Below, in pieces: positions 1 through 5,748 of a stretch of 6,079 bases of DNA; position 1 is the first letter of the stretch; every line of letters starts with the position of its first letter. The stretch covers positions 1 through 6,079 of the forward strand of contig JAQSWC010000180.1 in assembly GCA_029266815.1 (NCBI GenBank), given 5' to 3'. Both the position numbers and the translations under genes were made by a program. Under the pieces are notes generated by a model. That model ran no database searches and had not been told where the DNA came from. It saw only the letters and a program-made list of their open reading frames with translations. Origin of the DNA: Paucimonas sp. (GTDB lineage Bacteria; Pseudomonadota; Gammaproteobacteria; Burkholderiales; Burkholderiaceae_D).

Positions 1-1260
1 TATCTTTTTCATGTTTTCCGGCTTGATGCCGCAGCCGTTGTCGCTGATGGATATCGATACCTCCTCCCCATCGCATCCCGTTCGCACGCGAATCTCGCCA
101 CCCTGCCTGCCCTCGAGTGCATGACCAGCGTTGACAAGTAAATTGAGAAAAACCTGATTCAGGCGCGCGAGCATGCATTCGACGGGCGGCAATTCTCCGA
201 ATTCGCAAATCACCTTCGCCTTTTTCTGCAATTCATTGTTGACCAGATTGAGCGTACTCTGCAGTCCTGCGTTCAGATCATGAATGCCCATCTCGCCTGT
301 ATCCGCATGCGAAAAATCCCGCAAGTCCATGACGATCTTTTTTACCCGGGTAATGCCTTCCCTCGATTCCTTCATCAATTGCGGCAAATCTTCACGCAAA
401 TACTCCAGGTCACACTCAATCTTGAATTCATTCAGCCGCGTTCTTTCCTCCGCCGGCAACAGGGACTCAGATGCTTCGTACCGCGCGAGCATGGCCATCA
501 GATCGTCAAGATATTTCTCCAGCGATGAAATATTCGAATACACATAGCCAATCGGGTTATTGATCTCGTGCGCAACACCCGCCGAAAGCTGGCCTATCGA
601 TGCCATCTTCTCCGACTGCAGCAACTGATTCTGCATATTGCTCAACTGGGTATTGAGTTCGACCAGCTCCGCATTTCGCTGCTCGAGGGCGGCTGTGCGT
701 TCCATCACTCTTGCTTCAAGCGCTTCGTTGGTGTCAAGAAGGCGCGAATTCAGTTCGCTGATTTCGTTCTGGAATAGCCTGCGTTCATGGCTTGCCAATA
801 CGCGCGCCGAAATTTCCGCAAGCTGGTTGCCATTGGCGATGTCGTCCGGCGTCCAGTTCCGCTGTACTCCGGTCACCTCAAAGCACAGAGCTGCACAGGT
901 ATGGCCGGCAACCCGTATCGGAAACACCAGCATCGAGCGGATATCGTGCGGCTTCAGATAGGCAGATTCGAGCTCCCACGTGTAGGTGTGATGGGCCGCA
1001 TCGTGCGCCACGAGCGCCGTCGAGTCCAAAAGACGGGAAAAAAATGCGGGGCTGGCCGAGCGATGCAGCGGCGCCTGTTCGGCATAGTCGTCTCGGACCG
1101 CATCGAACAGCCAGTGGCACGCGAGTACGCTGCACTCTTGCGCCAGCATCCAGAGCGCTCCCCGGGAGACTCCGAGAATCCGGCATCCTTCACGGATTAT
1201 GAGGCGGAACGCAGAGCCCAGTTCTCCTTCTTCGATCAATGGATTGTTCGATAATTCCAC
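1..1260 (-). CDS. GAF-domain sensor histidine kinase, C-terminus beyond window
   Basis: This is a predicted cytoplasmic histidine kinase that autophosphorylates on His and passes the phosphate to a receiver domain. The frame is open from 1323 to base 1. Counting from a GTG at 1260, it has a GAF domain at about residues 5-160 (starting VELSNNPLIEEGEL, with LGVSRGALWML and LCFEVTG inside) and a coiled coil at about 165-225. The HisKA H-box reads GVAHEINNPIGYV, with the phospho-acceptor His at 568-570. The HATPase N-box (NQVFLNLLVNAGHAL) and G1 box (SDNGCGIKP) follow, and the rest of the ATPase domain lies outside the window. I see no membrane segment. The start is uncertain: GTG 1260 lacks a ribosome site, and ATG 1150 has GGGGAG upstream but would cut into the GAF domain. 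It may be the second half of a TPR-GAF-kinase gene broken by a frameshift (see 1190-1323). Confidence 0.9.
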   Translation of the reverse strand, partial: MELSNNPLIEEGELGSAFRLIIREGCRILGVSRGALWMLAQECSVLACHWLFDAVRDDYAEQAPLHRSASPAFFSRLLDSTALVAHDAAHHTYTWELESAYLKPHDIRSMLVFPIRVAGHTCAALCFEVTGVQRNWTPDDIANGNQLAEISARVLASHERRLFQNEISELNSRLLDTNEALEARVMERTAALEQRNAELVELNTQLSNMQNQLLQSEKMASIGQLSAGVAHEINNPIGYVYSNISSLEKYLDDLMAMLARYEASESLLPAEERTRLNEFKIECDLEYLREDLPQLMKESREGITRVKKIVMDLRDFSHADTGEMGIHDLNAGLQSTLNLVNNELQKKAKVICEFGELPPVECMLARLNQVFLNLLVNAGHALEGRQGGEIRVRTGCDGEEVSISISDNGCGIKPENMKKI

Positions 1261-1323
1261 CAGAGCGTGCTGCCGCGAGGTGCTGTTGAACAAGCATGTG
1301 CGTGAATCCGTCGGCAGCAGCGA
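1190..1323 (-). other. Frame transition between TPR and kinase coding sequence
   Basis: Both minus-strand frames are open here. The kinase frame has a stop at 1324-1326 and the TPR frame stops at 1190-1192. Protein-like sequence switches frames around 1250-1270. TPR-frame sequence up to LAAARSG is repeat-like and becomes noise afterwards, whereas kinase-frame sequence is noise before HALVELSNNPL and good GAF sequence after it. Skipping one base, for example one G in TCTGGTGGA, would give a continuous TPR-GAF-kinase protein. Possible explanations are a sequencing error, a real disabling mutation, a +1 recoding site, or overlapping genes. I see no classical slippery motif. An AGAAGGAG stretch lies just downstream but has no well-spaced ATG or GTG. 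Confidence 0.65.
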
Positions 1324-2161
1324 TCAGCTGGGCTTCCTTGACCGCCTCCATGGCCTTCGGGAAATCGGATTGTCGTGAATACACCTCCGCAAGCGTCGCC
1401 AGGATATGGGCCTCGCACCAGCGGTAATTCACTTTACGTGCGGAAGACAGTCCCTCTCCCAGGCTGGTCATTGCCTCGCCCAACTGCCCTTTCGCAATGC
1501 TTACCTGGGCAAGTCGAAAATCCGACTCGGCCTGGTAGTCATAAAGTTCATGCTTCGCGCACAATGTTTTTGCCTGTTGGAAGACGCTCCCCGCGTCGTC
1601 CAACAGGCCGGTTTCCATGTATCCGACGCCAAGATTAATTTTGATCTTCGCATCGAGATAAGGATCCTCGATATGATGGACCTTGTCATAGGCCTGCGAC
1701 AGCAAGGCCAGCCCGGCGCTCCAGTCCCACAGCCCGTAATACACCTGCGCCAGTCCGATCTTGGCGAGAATCCATGTAAAAACATCACCTCCGGACTGCT
1801 CGGCCAATTCCGCGCATCTTGTCCAGTACTGATGCGCAGGGCGATACTGACCCGCCGTGTAATAACCCCGCGCGATCTTCTCCAGCAGCATTGCCTCCCC
1901 ATCCGGGAGTCGCGCGGATTGAGCGACCTGTTGTGCGGCAAACAGCGTGTCATGAGCTTCGAGCCCTCTGCCGAGATGATCCATGATCCGGCCATACCGC
2001 TCGGCGGCCTTTATATGAACGGACGGCTTGCGCAAACGCACCGCCTCGCTGATGGTTTGTTCGCACAGGCCGAGCGCGCGCTCGGGATGCGTATGCATGC
2101 ATGCGTTGATCTCAGCCAGTTTTTCGTCAAGCCCAGTGTTGTTGGTGCTACCGCCCTGCAT
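1190..2161 (-). CDS. TPR-repeat protein, likely N-terminal sensory part of the adjacent kinase
   Basis: This is an all-helical tetratricopeptide-repeat protein of about 323 residues, with no signal peptide or membrane segment. Helix pairs with TPR spacing run through most of it, for example ARGYYTAGQYRPAHQYW, KINLGVGYMETGLLDDAGSVF, LAQVSIAKGQLGEAM and LAEVYSRQSDFPKAM. Such arrays bind proteins or peptides and often precede GAF-kinase modules. I chose ATG 2161 because AGGGA lies 7 bases upstream. ATG 2221 adds 20 residues but has no ribosome site. The last 20 or so residues, after LAAARSG, turn Arg-rich and unrepeat-like, while the neighbouring frame becomes good kinase sequence. The natural C-terminus is therefore probably lost to a one-base shift. 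If the split is real, the gene overlaps the kinase by about 70 bases and the two would be co-translated partners. The ligand is unknown. Confidence 0.82.
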   Translation of the reverse strand: MQGGSTNNTGLDEKLAEINACMHTHPERALGLCEQTISEAVRLRKPSVHIKAAERYGRIMDHLGRGLEAHDTLFAAQQVAQSARLPDGEAMLLEKIARGYYTAGQYRPAHQYWTRCAELAEQSGGDVFTWILAKIGLAQVYYGLWDWSAGLALLSQAYDKVHHIEDPYLDAKIKINLGVGYMETGLLDDAGSVFQQAKTLCAKHELYDYQAESDFRLAQVSIAKGQLGEAMTSLGEGLSSARKVNYRWCEAHILATLAEVYSRQSDFPKAMEAVKEAQLIAAADGFTHMLVQQHLAAARSGGIIEQSIDRRRRTGLCVPPHNP

Positions 2162-2248
2162 ATCGCAATCCCTATAACTTGATGCGTCGGCCTCCTCGGG
2201 CCAGACGAACGCACTTTGCATTTTTGTAATTTTCGTCTTGATACGGTA

Positions 2249-2307
2249 AGAACCTGATCAGTATCTTTTGATCTGCGCACTGCATAAACCGCTGTTTATC
2301 AGGTTCT
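2249..2307. repeat. Inverted repeat AGAACCTGAT / ATCAGGTTCT
   Basis: There are two perfect 10-base arms, at 2249-2258 and 2298-2307, separated by 39 bases. The left arm overlaps the palindrome CTGATCAG (2254-2261). The pair lies 28-86 bases upstream of ATG 2221 and within about 150 bases upstream of ATG 2161. The arrangement would suit two binding sites for a dimeric regulator acting on the minus-strand unit or on both units. No known regulator's consensus is recognised. Confidence 0.5.
2284..2299. repeat. Small hairpin ATAAAC-CGCT-GTTTAT
   Basis: Perfect 6-base arms enclose a 4-base loop, nested just inside the right arm of the larger inverted repeat. There is no T-run on either side to make it a terminator. 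It may be part of an operator. Confidence 0.4.
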
Positions 2308-2586
2308 AAGACACTCGGCTCCTGCGAAAACAACTAGTTCATGACAAGCACGCCATGCTCTATATTGATTTCATTATTTTAGTTTTTAAATGAACCGCGT
2401 CGATTTATTAAAAAGCGTGGTTATTCAGCGACATCTCTTAAGTTACCGTCCTCGAAATGTTGATGCAAAAGAGAGATTGGAAATTTATGTAATTCATGCA
2501 ATGAATAAAAGGCGGATGAACGAAAGCCCCGGGCTGGCGGCCGTTGCGGATTCGGTTTGTTTTTTTAAACGCATCCCTTGTGAAAA

Positions 2587-2599
2587 ATCGCATTGCGAT
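2587..2599. repeat. 13-base palindrome ATCGCATTGCGAT
   Basis: Two perfect 6-base half-sites surround a single central base, about 130 bases upstream of the likely start of the globin gene. It is a candidate operator for the plus-strand operon. The regulator is not recognised. Confidence 0.4.
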
Positions 2600-2618
2600 A
2601 TGAGATTTGGATCCTCTT

Positions 2619-2635
2619 AAAGGTGGCTTACCTTT
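2619..2635. repeat. Hairpin AAAGGT-GGCTT-ACCTTT upstream of the operon
   Basis: Perfect 6-base arms enclose a 5-base loop, ending 11 bases before the AGGGA ribosome site of the 11-codon leader frame. In RNA it could form a small stem near the leader start. A terminator is unlikely because no clean T-tract follows. Confidence 0.35.
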
Positions 2636-2655
2636 CTTTCGTTGCAGGGAAAATT

Positions 2656-2691
2656 ATGATAAATACTAAATCGCAAGATGACATCGGTTAA
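2656..2691 (+). CDS. Possible 11-residue leader peptide ahead of the globin gene
   Basis: ATG 2656 is preceded by AGGGA (2646-2650) with a 5-base spacer, the best ribosome site in the intergenic region. The frame encodes MINTKSQDDIG and then TAA. It ends 37 bases before GTG 2729 and overlaps the alternative ATG 2678 in another frame. It could be a leader peptide that couples or attenuates translation. It could also be the relic of an older start for the downstream gene after a frameshift, or chance. Confidence 0.3.
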   Translation: MINTKSQDDIG

Positions 2692-2716
2692 CGGACAGCC
2701 GGCACGAAGACAATAT

Positions 2717-2722
2717 GAAGGA
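2717..2722 (+). promoter_or_regulatory. Ribosome binding site GAAGGA deciding the GTG 2729 start
   Basis: GAAGGA is followed by the 6-base spacer CATAAA and then GTG 2729. The in-frame ATG at 2678 has no purine-rich motif at the right distance, so this site favours the GTG start and an 898-residue protein. Confidence 0.6.
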
Positions 2723-2728
2723 CATAAA

Positions 2729-5425
2729 GTGAACGAGAAAGGCGGTAATGAGTCAGCCGCTATTGCCGATATTCTGGATTCTCTGGGCTCGACGGAATCG
2801 GGGTTGCTGGCAAGACTGGAATTTTTGGAGTTCTCAAAGGATGACGCCCAGCTCCTGGAAAAACTTCATGAGCAGCTCAATGGATACTGGGATGAGTTCA
2901 GCGAGCGTTTTTACCAGCATTTGAGCGCTTACCCCCCCCTGAGAAATTTTCTTGACGACCGGTCAATTGGAAAATTAAAGAAAAGCCAAGCCGCCTATTT
3001 CTCCGATCTGATGAGCGGGCACTATGACGAAGCATATGTGCGAAACCGGATTGCGGTAGGTCTTGTACATCAACGCATCGGCCTTTCGCCCGAATGGTAT
3101 TTGGGCGCGTATTGCAAGTACCTTGTCGACCTGTGCCCTGCCTTGTGGAAAATCACCGGCGGCGATTATGCGGAATTCGAGAAAGCGCTGCGTGCATCCC
3201 GAAAGATCATTTTCTTTGATATCGGCATTGCGCTCGACACGTATTTCTTCGCAGGACGCAAGGCACTGATCGAACAGAAGCGTTTTGAGGAGGAGCTTCG
3301 CTATCAGACGACTCACGACCGGCTGACCGGCCTGTTCAACCGCACGTCCTTCATCCATCATCTTGACGGTGCCATTCGGGAAGCCGCCACCACCGGAAAG
3401 AACGTTTCACTCGTCATAGTGCGCCTGGAAGATTTCGCGTCCATCAACGCCAGCATCGGGCATTTCAATGGTGACCAGATGCTGCTTCAGATTGCGCGGC
3501 GCCTGACGGATGCTGCAGGGGACGGCGGCATTCTGGGCCGTTGCGACAGCCTCGAATTTGCCGTCGCCGCGCTCACTGACGCCTCGAATCCGGAAGACCG
3601 TGCGCTGGGCAGGAATTTGTCCGCGGCCCTTGCCGACCCATACCCGATAGGTGGCGCCGACCTCGCCATCAAATGCATTCACGGCGGTGCGGTGTATCCG
3701 CGCGACGCCGGCGATGCGTCAACCTTGCTTCGGCATGCCGCTATCGCACTGAAACATGCGGAACAACAAGGCTCCGAAACCTGTCTGTACTTCTCCGACG
3801 AAATGCGGCACCGGGTAAAGCTCGAACAGGACCTTTATCTGGCGCTTCAAAAGAATCAGCTTCGAATCGAATACCAGCCGATCATCGACCTCAAAACCGG
3901 GAATCTGGCCGGCGTGGAAGCGTTGATCCGTTGGGAACATCATGAACTCGGCCTGCTGCTTCCCCATGAATTCATTCCGCTGGCCGAAGACACGCAACTC
4001 ATCGACATGATCGGTAACTGGGTGATCGAATGTGCATGCCGTGAAGCGAGCGCCTGGCTGAATGGCAGCCTCCCCGGCGTGAGGCTCGCAATCAACGTTT
4101 CGCCCAAACAGTTGGACAACGCGCATTTCGCCGAACATGTGGAAAACGTACTGTCCTCAACCGGCTTTCCGGCAGCGTCGCTCTCATTGGAAATCACTGA
4201 AAATGTCGCGTTGAAATATACCTCGCAGAGTATTGCCGCATTACACAGGCTGAAGCGCCACGGCGTGACTTTCAGCATCGACGATTTCAGCACCGGTTAC
4301 TCCTCGCTTGCGCACATAAAGGAATTGCCCGTAGACGGCGTGAAGATCGATCTGAGGTCAGTGGGCGATATCGTCGGCAGCGCCGGAGACGCGGCTATCG
4401 TGAAGGCGGTTATTTCGATGGCTCACAGCCTTGGCGTTCGTGCCTCGGCCGTCGGAATAGAAACTGAAGAGCAGTGTATATTCCTGCGGGAGCATATGTG
4501 CGACGAGATCCAGGGGTTTTTCTATTGCAGGCCGCTGCCCGCCGCAGAGGTGGCTGCATTTCTGGCTGAGGGAAAGCGCATTCCCTCTCACCTGCTTCGA
4601 CTGCAAAAGCCCCAGCGTACATTGCTGCTTGTCGATGACGAAGCCAACATAGTTGCCGCCTTGAAGCGGCTGTTCCGCCAGGATGGATACCGGATTCTGA
4701 CCGCCAATAGCGGCCAGGAGGGACTGCAGGTTCTTGAAAAGGAAAAAGTCGATGTCATCATCTCGGACCAGCGTATGCCGGGAATGATGGGCGTGGAGTT
4801 TCTTCGTCTGGCAAAGTCCATTTGCCCCGAAACCGTACGCATCGTTCTTTCAGGTTATACCGAACTGCAGTCGGTAACGGATGCCGTCAATGAGGGCGCC
4901 ATCTACAAATTTCTGACGAAGCCGTGGGAGGATCAACTGCTGCGCGAACATATAGCCGAGGCCTTTCGCCACAAGGAAATGGCCGACGAAAACCAGCGAT
5001 TAGGTCTGGAAATTCGAACCGCCAACCAACAGCTCGCGTCCGCGAATCGCAAAATGGAACAGTTGCTGCTTGAGAAACAGGATCAGATCACCCGCAATGA
5101 AGTCAGCCTCGATATCGTTCATGAGATCCTGCAGTACATTTCCATTCCGCTGCTTGGCACGGATGAGAACAATACGATTGTGTTCGCCAATCAGGCTGCC
5201 GAGTCTTCGTTTCGCAGCCTCGGCCCACTGCTCGCGGGCGACGCGTGCCTGCTTTTCCCCGATATCTCGATTTCCTACGATATGGACGGCGGAGGTGCGG
5301 AGCGCCAGAAGCAGCAGGTGGATATCGATGGCAAGCGCTTCAATGTCAGTGTTCGGCCAATGGGCAATTCCTCTCAGGCGCATGGAAAATTGATCAGCTT
5401 CGATCTCTGCGGGGAGGCAGCATGA
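2729..5425 (+). CDS. Globin-coupled sensor with degenerate GGDEF, EAL, REC and PAS-like domains
   Basis: This is a soluble multidomain signalling protein of 898 residues from GTG 2729 (915 from ATG 2678). A sensor globin spans about residues 28-175; its likely proximal heme ligand is His114 in VGLVHQRIGLSPEWYLGAY. The GGDEF domain (about 190-350) is degenerate: DSLEF at 273-277, Arg232 where the first metal-binding Asp of DxDxF belongs, and no RxxD I-site. The EAL domain (about 365-625) keeps E397, N456, E488, D518/D519, K539, E578 and Q595, but has Val575 (AVGIE) where AEGVE is usual. The receiver (about 630-750) looks functional: D636/D637, phospho-acceptor D680 (IISDQRMPGM), S708, K731. 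A coiled coil and a PAS-like end (from about 800, LLGTDENNTIVFANQAAE) follow. It probably integrates heme-ligand and phosphorylation signals. Diguanylate cyclase activity is unlikely and phosphodiesterase activity doubtful. It is first in an operon with the next two genes. Confidence 0.92.
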   Translation: MNEKGGNESAAIADILDSLGSTESGLLARLEFLEFSKDDAQLLEKLHEQLNGYWDEFSERFYQHLSAYPPLRNFLDDRSIGKLKKSQAAYFSDLMSGHYDEAYVRNRIAVGLVHQRIGLSPEWYLGAYCKYLVDLCPALWKITGGDYAEFEKALRASRKIIFFDIGIALDTYFFAGRKALIEQKRFEEELRYQTTHDRLTGLFNRTSFIHHLDGAIREAATTGKNVSLVIVRLEDFASINASIGHFNGDQMLLQIARRLTDAAGDGGILGRCDSLEFAVAALTDASNPEDRALGRNLSAALADPYPIGGADLAIKCIHGGAVYPRDAGDASTLLRHAAIALKHAEQQGSETCLYFSDEMRHRVKLEQDLYLALQKNQLRIEYQPIIDLKTGNLAGVEALIRWEHHELGLLLPHEFIPLAEDTQLIDMIGNWVIECACREASAWLNGSLPGVRLAINVSPKQLDNAHFAEHVENVLSSTGFPAASLSLEITENVALKYTSQSIAALHRLKRHGVTFSIDDFSTGYSSLAHIKELPVDGVKIDLRSVGDIVGSAGDAAIVKAVISMAHSLGVRASAVGIETEEQCIFLREHMCDEIQGFFYCRPLPAAEVAAFLAEGKRIPSHLLRLQKPQRTLLLVDDEANIVAALKRLFRQDGYRILTANSGQEGLQVLEKEKVDVIISDQRMPGMMGVEFLRLAKSICPETVRIVLSGYTELQSVTDAVNEGAIYKFLTKPWEDQLLREHIAEAFRHKEMADENQRLGLEIRTANQQLASANRKMEQLLLEKQDQITRNEVSLDIVHEILQYISIPLLGTDENNTIVFANQAAESSFRSLGPLLAGDACLLFPDISISYDMDGGGAERQKQQVDIDGKRFNVSVRPMGNSSQAHGKLISFDLCGEAA
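2932..2939 (+). repeat. Homopolymeric C8 tract inside the globin domain
   Basis: Eight consecutive C residues encode Tyr-Pro-Pro-Leu near residue 68 of the globin protein. A slip of one base would truncate the product early. The tract is at the lower end of lengths known for phase variation, so it may be incidental. Confidence 0.8.
5411..5417 (+). promoter_or_regulatory. Ribosome binding site GGGGAGG for the 108-residue gene
   Basis: This strong purine run lies inside the last codons of the globin gene, 4 bases before ATG 5422 and 10 before the in-frame ATG 5428. Either start is possible; ATG 5422 gives the ATGA overlap typical of translational coupling. Confidence 0.6.
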
Positions 5426-5748
5426 GAATGAGCCGCAAGAGGATCGCTCTTGACGAGGCCGAAGCCGGGATGACTCTTGCCGACAATCTGCTCGATTCGG
5501 GCGGCATGGTTCTCCTGCCTGCCGGCGTAGCGTTGACCGACAGCAGCATCTCGTCTCTGCATCGCCGAGGCATCACCTCCATCTCCATCGAATTTGAAGA
5601 GCCTGCCCTTTCCGCCTCGGAGGTGGCAGCGTTACGCGACCAGGTCGAGCAGCGTCTTGCGGTGCTTTTCAGGCGATGTGGATCTAACGGCGGACTGGGT
5701 TCGATACGGCAGCATGCGAGGAAATACAAACTGGGAGATGCAGCGTGA
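5422..5748 (+). CDS. Small conserved-type protein of unknown function, between globin and HDOD genes
   Basis: This gene encodes a 108-residue soluble protein. Its first 55 or so residues (pattern IALDEAEAGMTLADNLLD, then GGMVLLPAGVALT and SLHRRGITSISIE) form a beta-rich module. The module resembles segments found before or beside HD-GYP and HDOD domains: 'LDEAEAGM.LA..L.D..G..LLPAG..LT...I..L..RGI'. The second half contains a helix (LSASEVAALRDQVEQRLAVLF) and a basic tail. I see no catalytic motif, signal peptide or membrane segment. The start overlaps the globin gene's stop (ATGA) and its own stop overlaps the next gene's start (GTGA), so the three products are probably made together. A role as partner or adaptor of the HDOD protein is inferred from position and pattern only. 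Confidence 0.88.
   Translation: MRMSRKRIALDEAEAGMTLADNLLDSGGMVLLPAGVALTDSSISSLHRRGITSISIEFEEPALSASEVAALRDQVEQRLAVLFRRCGSNGGLGSIRQHARKYKLGDAA
5733..5737 (+). promoter_or_regulatory. Ribosome binding site GGGAG for the HDOD gene
   Basis: GGGAG lies 7 bases upstream of GTG 5745. Together with the GTGA stop/start overlap it fixes the start of the HDOD gene. Confidence 0.6.

Larger units (their letters stand above)
2222..2655. promoter_or_regulatory. AT-rich divergent intergenic region
   Basis: This spacer separates the minus-strand TPR/kinase unit from the plus-strand operon and must hold both promoters. It is clearly more AT-rich than the flanking genes, especially 2355-2420. It contains several short perfect inverted repeats, listed separately. 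I find no convincing -35/-10 pair with 16-18 base spacing and no clear sigma-54 site. TATGAT at 2655-2660 resembles a -10 box but lacks a well-placed -35. A 76-codon open frame at 2390-2620 has no ribosome site and no recognisable protein character. Confidence 0.6.

Noticed and set aside
787..1254. Plus-strand open frame opposite the kinase GAF domain
   Set aside because: The minus-strand translation is clear GAF and coiled-coil sequence. The plus-strand product is Arg-rich and unlike a protein family.
1406..2182. Long plus-strand open frame (258 codons) opposite the TPR gene
   Set aside because: It lies exactly antisense to good TPR sequence, its product has no recognisable domain, and it has no clear ribosome site. 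Long antisense frames are common in GC-rich genes.
2390..2620. 76-codon open frame in the intergenic region
   Set aside because: There is no ribosome site before its ATG, it is AT-rich, and its product shows no family pattern. It also runs through candidate operator palindromes.
2619..2635. Hairpin as a transcription terminator
   Set aside because: The stem is short and not GC-rich, and no uninterrupted T-run follows.
2222..2728. tRNA, small RNA, CRISPR array or mobile element in the spacer
   Set aside because: I see no cloverleaf arms, no regularly spaced direct repeats, and no transposase fragment or terminal repeats.
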